A stretch of DNA of 45,672 nt from Bacteroidota bacterium (GCA_018267585.1 JAFDYE010000840.1:1-45672); one strand, 5' to 3'; shown: positions 16,651-24,713, numbered from the stretch's first letter. Numbers and translations are program-made. The notes: generated from the sequence alone by a model not told the origin.

Positions 16651-16677
16651 GACACAGCACCTTAAAAAAACGTGACC
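16651..16677 (-). promoter_or_regulatory. Candidate ECF41-dependent promoter
   Basis: On the minus strand GGTCACG (16677-16671) resembles the ECF41 -35 element TGTCACA. TGTC (16654-16651) follows after 16 nt, resembling the -10 CGTC. It lies 30 nt upstream of the CMD gene's ATG. Confidence 0.55.
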
Positions 16678-16703
16678 GGATCAAAGAAAATTTTTTCCGG
16701 CTT

Positions 16704-18902
16704 TCAGGCCCAGTCCAGCGCGATGACCTCATGGTCTTCTATCTGTTTGATATCCAGCGAGATGACACTTCCTTCATGCCGGACTTCCGGCGTAACGCCG
16801 CTCATAAGCAGGTGGACCGCAGCCAGCTTTTTGTCTGTGGGAATATGGATGCGCACGCCAGCGTCCACGGGCAGAATATCCCGGAAGGGTCCTTTCATAT
16901 ACATGGGATTGGTGAGGTTGACAAGGTGGACCGTCATAGAATTTTTTTGCGCCCAGACCGCGACGTCGATGACGCCCTTTGTCTCGAGGATGACGATCGG
17001 GGGTTCCTCCAGCGCCCAGCGGATGGTATTGCGCAACAGCCGGGAATGGTCGGTGCTCAGCATTTGCCAGAAACTGCGGTCGAGGTCGCCCGGGAAATAG
17101 GCGACGCGGCCGCCTCTGGCCTGGTTTGAACCCGCGGGGGTTGCTGCCGGTTCACGGAGATAGAGCTCACGAACACCGGTCTCTTCCTGTCTCGGGTAAA
17201 CGTCCTCCATCGGCAGGTCCGGATAGGTAGGGATCAGCGTGACCGGATCGGGGAATGAAACGTTGGGTTTGACCTTTACCCGGTATACGGAGTTGATGAT
17301 CTTGTAGGAGTCCTCGAGGCCTTGCACCACCTGGTGGTCGCTTTTTATTCGGAGGTAGGAGTTGCGCATCGGTCCTTCGACCGGGTCTGTCTGGCCACCC
17401 GTGCCTGAGGCGGTGGCGGGGTCGACTGAAACCCCTAATAAGCCGGAGAGTCCGAAGTCGTCGCGCGGACGTCCATCCTGATCGTAGAGGGAGGTCTCGA
17501 AGGTTGCCACCAGGCTGCCGCCGGCCGCCACAAAATCCTTTAGCTGGCGGCACTGGCTATCCGAAAGCGCGGCGATATTCGGCAGGATCAGCAGTTTGAA
17601 CCCATTGAGGTGTCCGGCGTCCAGCAGCTTGTCATTGACCATCTCGAATGGCAGGTGGTCCTCGACGAGGGCCTGATAGATACCCAGTGCATGCTCATTG
17701 CTTTTCTCCTGCCAGGGTTTGCCGCCATACTTCTGGTTGGTCTGTTCGGAATACACCAGTCCTATGCGGGCCAGAGGCGCCGTATTGTTGAGATAGGCTT
17801 CGTTGCGGTGATAGGCGTCATACATCTTTTCAACGGCCTTCATCCATCTTTTGTCATAGATATAGGCGCCAAATTTTACAAAGCAGGGGCGCATGCCGGC
17901 CGCGACGCCTTCGGCGACCCAGATGCGGATCTCGGCGTCGCTCTGCACCGAATCCTTCCACCGGTATTCTTCTTCGACGCCCACGCTGAAGATATTGACG
18001 ATGGGCTTCATGCCCAGGCCGGCCCGGAGCTCTTTGGCGCCCATGGCGTTGGACCAGGGCGGAATGATGCCCCTTCTCGCTTGCTGGTCGGCAAAGAAGA
18101 AGTCAGCGTATTTGCCGGTCTCCAGCTTGTCGGGAAATCCGTTGGGAATGAAACGTGATCCTGCCCGGTGTTTGCGTATCTCGCCGTCCCAGGTGAACCA
18201 GACCTCCCGCAGCCTGTCCTTGCGCCAGGCTTCCCATTTCTGGTAGACGGGATCCAGCCGCCGCTCGCTGCGGGGAAGGTCGAGGCCGGTGGCTTTCTTA
18301 AAATTCTCCGTGCAGTGCCGGCAATAGCAGATGCCGTGTCCGGCCCAGCGGTTGGAGAAGATGCCGTCGGGCTGATAGCGCTCCATGATCTCCCGGTGCA
18401 CGTCCGTCATGAAGACGAGGTTGTAGGGGCCATAGGCGCAGGTCACCCAGAGCTCGGGGTTGGCCCAGTGCCGACGGGGCTTACCGTCCGCCGTCACGGA
18501 TATATAGTCCGGGTGCGCATCGAACATGTCCTGCCGCGTAGCGTGCGGGTCCGTGCGAAGCACTACCGACATGTTCATCTTCCGGCAGCCTTTGATCATA
18601 TATCCGACCGGATCGGAATTGCCGAGCCAGTCGCTGCGGTGGTGAAAAGGAATATTCGTCGGGTAGAAAGCCACGACCCCGCCAGCGCTAAGCAGGGCGC
18701 CGTCCGCATGGATGAGTCGGAAATAGTCGAGCCAGAGATCCGGATCATATCGTTTGGGATCGTTCTCGACGAAGGCCAGCTGCGCCCAGCGCATGCGGGA
18801 GGTCCAGGGTTGATCTGTGGCGGCTGTCTGTGACCAGGCTGCGGGCCCCAGGGTGATGGCGGGTGCGCCCAGTCCGGCGAGGATAAATTGTCTTCTGTTC
18901 AT
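16704..18902 (-). CDS. Secreted glycosidase-like protein with beta-galactosidase-type (GHL6/A4-like) fold
   Basis: 732 residues. The N-terminus MNRRQFILAGLGAPAITLGPAAWSQ has a twin-arginine pattern and a hydrophobic core, so Tat or Sec export is likely. Residues about 35-390 look like a TIM-barrel hypothetical glycosyl hydrolase (PF14871 type): YFRLIHADGALLSAGG, DPHATRQDMFDAHPDYI, and YQPDGIFSNRW near the putative active site, then a CYCRHCTENFKKATG segment. About 400-560 resembles the beta-galactosidase trimerisation, glutamine-amidotransferase-like domain (FKLLILPNIAALSDSQCRQLKDFVAAGGSLVATFETSLYD). The C-terminal part is beta-rich. Catalytic acids are not assigned, so activity is unproven. 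Downstream in the same direction nothing follows closely; the rhomboid gene ends 34 nt upstream. Confidence 0.78.
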   Translation of the reverse strand: MNRRQFILAGLGAPAITLGPAAWSQTAATDQPWTSRMRWAQLAFVENDPKRYDPDLWLDYFRLIHADGALLSAGGVVAFYPTNIPFHHRSDWLGNSDPVGYMIKGCRKMNMSVVLRTDPHATRQDMFDAHPDYISVTADGKPRRHWANPELWVTCAYGPYNLVFMTDVHREIMERYQPDGIFSNRWAGHGICYCRHCTENFKKATGLDLPRSERRLDPVYQKWEAWRKDRLREVWFTWDGEIRKHRAGSRFIPNGFPDKLETGKYADFFFADQQARRGIIPPWSNAMGAKELRAGLGMKPIVNIFSVGVEEEYRWKDSVQSDAEIRIWVAEGVAAGMRPCFVKFGAYIYDKRWMKAVEKMYDAYHRNEAYLNNTAPLARIGLVYSEQTNQKYGGKPWQEKSNEHALGIYQALVEDHLPFEMVNDKLLDAGHLNGFKLLILPNIAALSDSQCRQLKDFVAAGGSLVATFETSLYDQDGRPRDDFGLSGLLGVSVDPATASGTGGQTDPVEGPMRNSYLRIKSDHQVVQGLEDSYKIINSVYRVKVKPNVSFPDPVTLIPTYPDLPMEDVYPRQEETGVRELYLREPAATPAGSNQARGGRVAYFPGDLDRSFWQMLSTDHSRLLRNTIRWALEEPPIVILETKGVIDVAVWAQKNSMTVHLVNLTNPMYMKGPFRDILPVDAGVRIHIPTDKKLAAVHLLMSGVTPEVRHEGSVISLDIKQIEDHEVIALDWA

Positions 18903-18936
18903 ATGGAGAACAAAAGATACAAAAAAGACGGCTCAA

Positions 18937-20079
18937 TCACTCGTCGTCTCCGAGGCTCTTTTCGAGCGAGTCGAGTTGGCTTCCTATCTTTTGAAGTTGA
19001 TTCTTATAGGGCAGACCCGGCGGGCCCGGATCGCCATTGAGCGAAAGGTAGGTCTGTACGGTCTGCTGCAAGCGCAGCATACAGTACGCTTTCAGCTTAA
19101 AATTCCTTTTAGCGAGCGCCTCCGGAATGTGCAGGAGGTCCATTTGCGTGACCAGGTTCAGACATTGCTGCCAGTAAGCCGTCGCTTTATTCTTCCAGCT
19201 CTCGCGCTGAGCCGGCCCGGCATTGAGCATCTGGTCGTAGGCGGACCGGGCGAGGGAGTCGCGCGATTCGAAGGCCTGCAGCTTCTGTTCGTAGACTAGG
19301 GTATCGTTGGGCAGGACACGGAGGGCGACCACCGTAAGCGCCAGCGCTCCCGCTATTGACAACAGAACGGTCCGGAGGGATAGTCCCCGCTTCCACGGAT
19401 GTGTCAGCGCCGGAAGGTATGCGTACCCGAACAGAAAACCGCTGACGAGCCCTCCGGCATGGGCAGCGTTGTCGACGAAGCCGCTCAAGCCGATGGCGAG
19501 GTTGAGCACGACGAACCATACCATGCTTTTCAGCAGCGGTTTTCTCACCTGCGGATGTATCAGCTTTGTAGTCAGCAGGGCCAGAAAGAGACCGTACACG
19601 CCGAAGATCGCTCCGGAGGCTCCCGCCCCGACTGTATAGGAGTTGAATACTATGCTCGAGACACTGGCCAGCAGGCCGGTGAGCAGGTAGGCCACGAGGA
19701 ATTTTACCCGTCCGAGAAGAGGTTCAAGCATGATACCGATGTAGAGCAGCGCGTACATGTTCACCATGAGGTGAAACAGGCCGACATGGATAAAACAGCA
19801 GGTGATCAGCCGCCACCATTCTCCGCCAAGGACGGCGGGACGGAATACGGCGCCCCATTTAAAAAGGGTTTCAGTCTTCGGTTCGAATATGTTGGCGCCA
19901 CTAAACACCATGGCGAGAAAGACCAGGGTATTGAGGCCGATAATGATCGCGGTGATAAGATGCTTGCGCCTGGGGTCAAAAACAGAAAATATGGTCGGTC
20001 TTCTTTGCCGCGGAGGGCGTTGAACATTCTGGTCATCTATGGGCACGGCGGCAGCTGCGTTCTGCTCTGGACTTGTCAT
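18937..20079 (-). CDS. Rhomboid-family intramembrane serine protease with C-terminal soluble extension
   Basis: 380 residues from the ATG at 20079 (MTSPEQNAAAA); a TTG nine codons upstream is less likely. After a proline/arginine-rich cytosolic N-terminus come about six or seven membrane helices (about 40-255) with the rhomboid motifs HLMVNMYALLY (H103, N106), the catalytic Ser155 in GAGASGAIFG and catalytic His207 in DNAAHAGGL. The last ~130 residues (about 250-380) are soluble and helical, with repeated Gln/Leu-rich segments such as NKATAYWQQCLNLVTQMDLL, and are not part of the usual rhomboid core. The substrate is unknown. The gene sits 33 nt after the acyltransferase stop and 34 nt before the glycosidase start, consistent with a three-gene transcript. 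Confidence 0.92.
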   Translation of the reverse strand: MTSPEQNAAAAVPIDDQNVQRPPRQRRPTIFSVFDPRRKHLITAIIIGLNTLVFLAMVFSGANIFEPKTETLFKWGAVFRPAVLGGEWWRLITCCFIHVGLFHLMVNMYALLYIGIMLEPLLGRVKFLVAYLLTGLLASVSSIVFNSYTVGAGASGAIFGVYGLFLALLTTKLIHPQVRKPLLKSMVWFVVLNLAIGLSGFVDNAAHAGGLVSGFLFGYAYLPALTHPWKRGLSLRTVLLSIAGALALTVVALRVLPNDTLVYEQKLQAFESRDSLARSAYDQMLNAGPAQRESWKNKATAYWQQCLNLVTQMDLLHIPEALAKRNFKLKAYCMLRLQQTVQTYLSLNGDPGPPGLPYKNQLQKIGSQLDSLEKSLGDDE

Positions 20080-20112
20080 GGCTTCAATTAAAAAATAAAA
20101 GGGCAAATTACG

Positions 20113-21282
20113 TCAAACCCGGATATATATCTTCCTTTTGTCCAGAATGTAGCCCAACAGCCAGTACAGCAGGACCAGCGTAAGGGCGTAGATCAGAGAC
20201 GCATTCTTTGCGTTGCCCGCGGATACCGGCTGACATACCTCGTGAAAGAACCAGCTCAGCGGAGATAGGTAGACCGGCTTGTCCCCGGCCGGATTGGGGA
20301 TTCGTATCAGGCCGAGCAGCCTGGGGACCACGCCGCTCAGCACGAAGATGAAGAGGGGGTTCTTGCCGAAGACATCGAAGAACCTGCTACCCCAACTTTT
20401 CCACTGACGGAACTCGACGATATAGACCAACAGCGCCAGCAACAGGGTCCCGTACCCCGTGGAAACCAGGACAAAGCTGCTGGTCCAGATCTTTTTATTC
20501 AGCGGGAAAACGATACTCCAGGCATAGCCGACCGCAAGAAAGACAATGGCCATCGCCACCAAATTGCGAAGCATGGTGTAATTCTTTCCTTTTTGCTGGA
20601 TATACCAGCCGATCAAATATCCGAAAACGACCTGGGTAATAGCCGCGATGGTACTAGGAATGCCTTCGGGGTCAAAGGCGACGCCCTCGCCGTGATAGAG
20701 ATGTTCAGGTCCGAAAAGGGCCTTGTCGACCGCCGTTCCGAAATAGCCGTTGAGACTATAGGGGTCGCCCGGGGCGCCAAGCGTATAGCAGAGGAGCCAG
20801 TAGACCAACAAAAGGATGACGCTCGCCGCAATGGAGCCGCGAAGCCCGAGGAAATAGACGAGCAGGGAGCCGAACAGATAGCACAGTGCGATTCGTCCCA
20901 GCACGCCCATGATCCGGACCCCGATGACTACGCCCTGGTCATTGGTATAGGTCCACCCCCTGAAGACAAGGGAATCGTGGTCCCAGCGGATAAAGGGAAA
21001 CCAGTTCAGCAGAAAGCCGATCAAAAATATCAGCGCCGACCGCCTGAAAATCCTGCCAAGGGCTATGGACCGGTCCTGCTGCTGCAGCCGGGGCATAACA
21101 AAGCTGAGTGCATTGCCTACGGCGAAAAGGAAAAAGGGGAATACCAGATCGGTCGGGGTGAGGCCGTGCCAGGGCGCATGATCGAGTGGAGCATAGGAAC
21201 GCCCGGCCTGGTTGTTGACGAGTATCATAAATGCGACGGTCGCGCCCCGGAATACGTCCAGGGAATAATATCTTTCCTTCAA
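20113..21282 (-). CDS. NagX/HGSNAT-like membrane acyltransferase (DUF5009 type)
   Basis: 389 residues with about ten membrane helices. It opens with the family signature RYYSLDVFRGATVAFMILVNN and LTPTDLVFPFFLFAVGNAL, and ends with paired helices before a basic tail. The family includes lysosomal heparan-alpha-glucosaminide N-acetyltransferase and bacterial NagX, which move acyl groups across a membrane onto amino sugars. The start codon appears to be TTG: an in-frame TAA lies about 7 codons upstream and no ATG occurs before the conserved N-terminus. A 6-bp GC hairpin (CGCCGG / CCGGCG at 21291-21311) sits directly upstream. It probably heads a unit with the rhomboid and glycosidase genes; a joint glycan role is inference. 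Confidence 0.88.
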   Translation of the reverse strand: MKERYYSLDVFRGATVAFMILVNNQAGRSYAPLDHAPWHGLTPTDLVFPFFLFAVGNALSFVMPRLQQQDRSIALGRIFRRSALIFLIGFLLNWFPFIRWDHDSLVFRGWTYTNDQGVVIGVRIMGVLGRIALCYLFGSLLVYFLGLRGSIAASVILLLVYWLLCYTLGAPGDPYSLNGYFGTAVDKALFGPEHLYHGEGVAFDPEGIPSTIAAITQVVFGYLIGWYIQQKGKNYTMLRNLVAMAIVFLAVGYAWSIVFPLNKKIWTSSFVLVSTGYGTLLLALLVYIVEFRQWKSWGSRFFDVFGKNPLFIFVLSGVVPRLLGLIRIPNPAGDKPVYLSPLSWFFHEVCQPVSAGNAKNASLIYALTLVLLYWLLGYILDKRKIYIRV

Positions 21283-21380
21283 ACAGTTGCGCCGGTTGTT
21301 TTAGCCGGCGGATGAAAATAAGACTATTTTTCCAGTCGATCCGAATGAATGGCCTGGAGGTCGGACGCAAACGCAATAAG

Positions 21381-21399
21381 TAGTTGACTTTATCAACTA
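21381..21399. promoter_or_regulatory. Candidate MarR operator
   Basis: TAGTTGA (21381-21387) and TCAACTA (21393-21399) form a perfect 7-bp palindrome with a 5-nt centre, including the TTGA…TCAA core common in MarR boxes. It ends 18 nt before the ATG of the MarR-GNAT fusion and lies between divergent genes. Confidence 0.65.
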
Positions 21400-21417
21400 T
21401 TCTTTTTAAATTGTGTC

Positions 21418-22446
21418 ATGGAACAAAAGACCATTTCCGAGATACGCAGCTTTAACCGCTACTATACCAATATCATCGGATTGCTGGACAGGCATATTCT
21501 CAACAGCCCCTTCAGCCTTCCGGAGGCGCGGATCCTGTATGAGCTTCACCATGGCGAAGGTATCAAGGCTTCGGGGATCATCGAGAGCCTGGGCATCGAT
21601 AAGGGCTATCTGAGCCGGATACTGGACCATTTTGCCAACCGGAAGCTGATCGTCCGCCGGCGGTCGCAGGCGGATGGCCGGCAGATGCACATTTATTTGA
21701 CGGAGAAAGGACGGGCGGCCTTTAAAGAATTGGATCGGGCCTCGAATGAACAGCTGAGACAGTTGTTGAACGGACTGACGGCCACAGAGGGAGAAAAGCT
21801 GGGCCGCACCATGAAGGACATCATGCAGCTGTTGACAAAGGCGCAGGACCGGGGTAGTTCTGAAAGGTCCGGGACTGTTCCGGGGGCGGAGACTGATCTG
21901 GGGTCAGTGACTGATCCGGGGACGGTGACTGATCCGGGGTCCAATGCTACCCCGGTCGTCACTATCCGAACCGATATGCGTCCCGGAGACCTGGGTTATG
22001 TCATCCATCTGCACGGCCGGCTCTACAAGGAAGAGCAGAATTTTGGCATCGGTTTCGAAGCCTATGTGGCGCAAGGACTGGCCGAGTTCTACAAGCAGTA
22101 CGACTCCCAAAAAGACAGGGTATGGATATGCGAACAAAAAGATAAAATGGTTGGCTTTCTGGCACTGATGCACAGGGGCGAGCAGACTGCACAGCTGCGC
22201 TATTTCCTTCTGCTGCCGGAGTGCCGGGGTCTGGGCATGGGAAAGCAGCTGATGGAATGTTTTATGAGCTGTTTGAGAGAAAGGGACTACCGGCATTGCT
22301 ATCTGTGGACGACCAGCGAGCAGGCGACTGCTATCGCGTTGTATCGACGGTACGGATTTGTTCTGACAGAGGAAAAAGCCTCGTCGACATTTGGCAAACA
22401 GCTGGACGAACAGAAATACGAGCTTTCGCTACAGGCGTCGCTTTGA
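21418..22446 (+). CDS. MarR winged-helix / GNAT acetyltransferase fusion
   Basis: 342 residues. The N-terminal half (1-~145) is a MarR-type winged helix (LPEARILYELHHGEGIKASGIIESLGIDKGYLSRILDHFANRKLIVRRRSQADGRQ), which should bind DNA as a dimer. A low-complexity linker (about 152-175) made of near-identical hexapeptides (V/E-T-D-P-G-S/T) joins it to a GNAT domain (about 180-340) with the acetyl-CoA loop LLLPECRGLGMGKQLMECF. MarR-GNAT fusions are known; the acetyl acceptor is usually unknown. The palindrome 18 nt upstream suggests autoregulation. The last 18 nt overlap the end of the convergent small membrane protein gene. Confidence 0.92.
   Translation: MEQKTISEIRSFNRYYTNIIGLLDRHILNSPFSLPEARILYELHHGEGIKASGIIESLGIDKGYLSRILDHFANRKLIVRRRSQADGRQMHIYLTEKGRAAFKELDRASNEQLRQLLNGLTATEGEKLGRTMKDIMQLLTKAQDRGSSERSGTVPGAETDLGSVTDPGTVTDPGSNATPVVTIRTDMRPGDLGYVIHLHGRLYKEEQNFGIGFEAYVAQGLAEFYKQYDSQKDRVWICEQKDKMVGFLALMHRGEQTAQLRYFLLLPECRGLGMGKQLMECFMSCLRERDYRHCYLWTTSEQATAIALYRRYGFVLTEEKASSTFGKQLDEQKYELSLQASL
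21871..21942 (+). repeat. In-frame 18-bp tandem repeat in the MarR-GNAT linker
   Basis: Four units at 21871, 21889, 21907 and 21925, each 18 nt and in codon phase. The last two differ at only a few bases (GTGACTGATCCGGGG core). They encode GTVPGA, ETDLGS, VTDPGT and VTDPGS. Confidence 0.85.
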
Positions 22447-22644
22447 CGTCGCCAGAAGGACCACACCTCCCAGGACCAGAAAGCCGCCTGCATAGGGGGG
22501 CCAGTTGACGTTCTTTTGTTTGTCTGCGCTAATATGTACCGGGCCGGCGTCCACCACCTTTTCCCTTTTTGTGAAGGAAAAGCCCGTCCAGATCAGCATA
22601 ATGATCCCTATACCAAGGAGAAGAATACCAAATATTTTTTGCAT
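22429..22644 (-). CDS. Small two-helix membrane protein (DUF3185-like)
   Basis: 71 residues: an N-terminal membrane helix (IFGILLLGIGIIMLIWTGF), a short polar middle (TKREKVVDAGPVHISADKQK), a second helix (YAGGFLVLGGVVLLA) and a basic end. The layout matches small DUF3185-like membrane proteins common in Bacteroidota. The function is unknown. Its stop codon region overlaps the end of the MarR-GNAT gene by 18 nt on the opposite strand. Confidence 0.75.
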   Translation of the reverse strand: MQKIFGILLLGIGIIMLIWTGFSFTKREKVVDAGPVHISADKQKNVNWPPYAGGFLVLGGVVLLATSKRRL

Positions 22645-22685
22645 GGTCTGCTGTTGTTAAAGTGCGGGTATGCAAGAGTCGTTCC

Positions 22686-22707
22686 AGGTGGCTGGCACCT
22701 TTTTTTC
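22686..22707 (+). terminator. Weak terminator-like hairpin
   Basis: AGGTG (22686-22690) / CACCT (22696-22700) with a run of eight T (22700-22707). The stem is only 5 bp. It could end read-through from the MarR-GNAT gene. Confidence 0.4.
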
Positions 22708-22725
22708 GGTAAATGACCAAAAAAC

Positions 22726-23088
22726 ATGATCGAAGAATTGACGCACCTCCCGCCCAATGTGGTAGGCTTCAAGGCCTCAGGCGAAGTGAAGAAAGAGGAC
22801 TATGACAAGGTGATCTTTCCGAGGATCCACGATCAGATGAAGCACGATAAAAACCTCAACTATATATTCGTCGTCGAGACTCCGTTGAAGAATTTCACCG
22901 GCGGCGCCTGGATACAGGACGTTTGGCTGGGGCTAAAGGAGTTGTTACACTGGCGAAAGGTCGCGATCGTTTCCGACAGCGAAGGTGTCAGGAACTTCAC
23001 CAATACGGCCGGGCATTTTGTCCCGGGGGAATACAAGGGTTTTCCGATCGCCGATCTCGAGACGGCTGTGGAGTGGGTCGCGAACTAG
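22726..23088 (+). CDS. SpoIIAA-like (STAS-fold) protein
   Basis: 120 residues matching the SpoIIAA-like family (PF11964, formerly DUF3478): LPPNVVGFKASGEVKKEDYDKVIFPRI, a central LNYIFVVETPLKNFTGGAWIQDVWLGLKELLHWRKVAIVSD, and a C-terminal FPIADLETAVEWV helix. The fold resembles anti-sigma antagonists and lipid-binding CRAL/TRIO-like proteins, but a biochemical role for this stand-alone form is not established. It is cytoplasmic and appears monocistronic. Confidence 0.85.
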   Translation: MIEELTHLPPNVVGFKASGEVKKEDYDKVIFPRIHDQMKHDKNLNYIFVVETPLKNFTGGAWIQDVWLGLKELLHWRKVAIVSDSEGVRNFTNTAGHFVPGEYKGFPIADLETAVEWVAN

Positions 23089-23165
23089 CATAAATTTTTC
23101 CTTATGACACTGGAAAAGATACTGACGCTTATTATGATAAGCAATATTCTCTTACCGTCGAGGTT

Positions 23166-23414
23166 ATGCCCGATGAGGAGGAGACCATTTTCCGTGCTAC
23201 TCCCGATCAGGCGGAGCCCCTGCTGAAAGATAACCCTGCAGGATATATCGAATTTGACGAAAAAGGGAACCGGATATATCCTTTACTGTTATCCGCCCGG
23301 TGGATCAAACCCTTCCGCCGTTCGTCCTCCGGAAGCAGCGATTTCAGCGGCGGCGACAGCGGCTCGTCCTCCGACAGCGGGTTCGACGGCAACGGCTCTT
23401 CGAACGACTGGTAG
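23166..23414 (+). CDS. Small acidic protein with Ser/Gly-rich tail, start uncertain
   Basis: 82 residues from the first in-frame ATG. The N-terminal part (EEETIFRATPDQAEPLLKDNP…GYIEFDEKGNRIYPLLLSARWIKPF) looks like a genuine small domain. The last 30 residues are Ser/Gly/Asp repeats. The same frame stays open and protein-like upstream to 23094 (DTDAYYDKQYSLTVEV), but there is no start codon there. A plausible ATG at 23104 is one frame off, with an A run (GGAAAAGATA) between. Either the gene truly begins at 23166, or a single-base indel has split it. The family is not recognised. Confidence 0.55.
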   Translation: MPDEEETIFRATPDQAEPLLKDNPAGYIEFDEKGNRIYPLLLSARWIKPFRRSSSGSSDFSGGDSGSSSDSGFDGNGSSNDW

Positions 23415-23597
23415 TACCGGTGATCAAGGCGTGGAAAGGTAAATGCACGTCAGCCAGACGATCGCCTCGATAGTTGCAATTATATAAAGCGCATATCTCA
23501 TAATGGTAGTATACACAAATAGGCTGCCAGCGGGCCGCCCCTGTGGAAGGATGCGGTTCCGTGAAATTTGTTCCACAGGCTGGCGTATCTTGCAGCC

Positions 23598-24398
23598 ATG
23601 ACCGAAAACCATAGCAACGATATCTGCGCTACCTGCGGCACGCATTACGCGCCGGGGAAAGTTCCGGAACTCTGTCCCATCTGCGACGATGACCGTCAGT
23701 TCGTTCCGGAAGGCGGACAGGTTTGGACCAGCAGCAGACAACTGCAGCGGCGGCACAGTGTGCTGGTCAGGCAGCTATATCCGCAGGTATATGAAATAAA
23801 GGTAATTCCCGATTTTGCCATCGCCCAGCGCGCCTTCCTGGTACTCACGGCCAGCGGCAATATCCTTTGGGACTGTATTCCGCTGCTCACAGAAGACCTG
23901 GTCAGCTTTATCCGATCGAAGGGCGGGCTGAAGGCCATTGCGTTCTCGCATCCACACTACTACAGCAATATGAATGAATGGGCCGCGGTATTCGACTGCC
24001 CGGTGTATATCCACCAGAAGGACGAGCAGTGGATATTTAACAGGGGGCCGCAAGTTTCTACCTGGGAAGGCGGCGCCAAAACGTTGTGGGAAGGAATTAA
24101 GATCATCCACACGGGCGGCCATTTCCCCGGCAGCGCGGTACTTCATATCCCGCCGCTCACGCCGGGCGGCGCCGTGCTTTGCGGAGACTCGCTGTATATC
24201 GCGCGCAGCAGGCAGCATATCGCGATCCAGTATAGCTATCCCAATCATATTCCTCTGCCGGCAAAGACCGTCCGGGAAATATATGACCGGCTGCTCCAGC
24301 TGCCCTTTGACACGCTGCATGGCGCCTTTGACTGGCAGAACCTGCCGGGGAAGGCAAAGGAAGTACTCGAGGCGTCGGTGAGGCGGTATTTCGAATAG
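23598..24398 (+). CDS. MBL-fold protein with N-terminal zinc ribbon and altered metal motif
   Basis: 266 residues from ATG 23598; the earlier reported start adds ten residues that do not fit. The N-terminus has a zinc ribbon, C10-x2-C13 … C26-x2-C29 (ICATC…CPIC). The metallo-beta-lactamase fold follows, but the usual HxHxDH is SHPHYYSN (117-124), so the Asp-His pair is lost. HTGGHFPGS (171-179), the GDSL strand (196-199) and H241 remain at equivalent positions. One or both metals may be absent, or the site may be re-purposed. It is cytoplasmic, with no neighbour that explains it. Confidence 0.8.
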   Translation: MTENHSNDICATCGTHYAPGKVPELCPICDDDRQFVPEGGQVWTSSRQLQRRHSVLVRQLYPQVYEIKVIPDFAIAQRAFLVLTASGNILWDCIPLLTEDLVSFIRSKGGLKAIAFSHPHYYSNMNEWAAVFDCPVYIHQKDEQWIFNRGPQVSTWEGGAKTLWEGIKIIHTGGHFPGSAVLHIPPLTPGGAVLCGDSLYIARSRQHIAIQYSYPNHIPLPAKTVREIYDRLLQLPFDTLHGAFDWQNLPGKAKEVLEASVRRYFE

Positions 24399-24525
24399 AC
24401 CGGGCTGCAACTGCGGCCGGCCCCGGCTTGATTGTGGAAAACTGGGCCAAACTTTCCCCATAAGTGAGCGATCCGAGGGCTTTTCCCGCTGGCAGGTGTT
24501 TTGTCTGATATAGATAAAAACTCCT

Positions 24526-24678
24526 ATGGGCAATCTTCTTTACCTAATTGCGGTCATTCTCATCATCGCCTGGGCTATTGGCTATTTCGCCTATGACGCC
24601 GGAGGGATCATACATATCCTCCTGGTTATCGCCATAATCGCCATTCTGCTCAAGGTTATCCGCAGAGAAGGAATATAA
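24526..24678 (+). CDS. lmo0937-family membrane micro-protein
   Basis: 50 residues with two hydrophobic helices and a short loop: it starts MGNLLYLIAVILIIAWAIG, continues FAYDAGGIIHILLVIAIIA, and ends in a basic tail KVIRREGI. It is nearly identical in pattern to the lmo0937 family of small membrane proteins, which are abundant in Bacteroidota and often stress-induced. Function is unknown. A GC-rich hairpin follows 11 nt after the stop. Confidence 0.85.
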   Translation: MGNLLYLIAVILIIAWAIGYFAYDAGGIIHILLVIAIIAILLKVIRREGI

Positions 24679-24689
24679 AATTTTATCAG

Positions 24690-24713
24690 GGGGCTCCTCT
24701 GTCGGGGAGCCCC
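24690..24713 (+). terminator. Hairpin after the lmo0937 micro-protein gene
   Basis: GGGGCTCC (24690-24697) / GGAGCCCC (24706-24713), perfect 8-bp stem, 8-nt loop, only a weak T content afterwards. Confidence 0.6.

Noticed and set aside
23424-23501. 25-residue hydrophobic micro-protein on the minus strand (MRYALYIIATIEAIVWLTC…)
   Set aside because: Plausible as a membrane peptide, but there is no promoter, no family match I can name and no conservation evidence.
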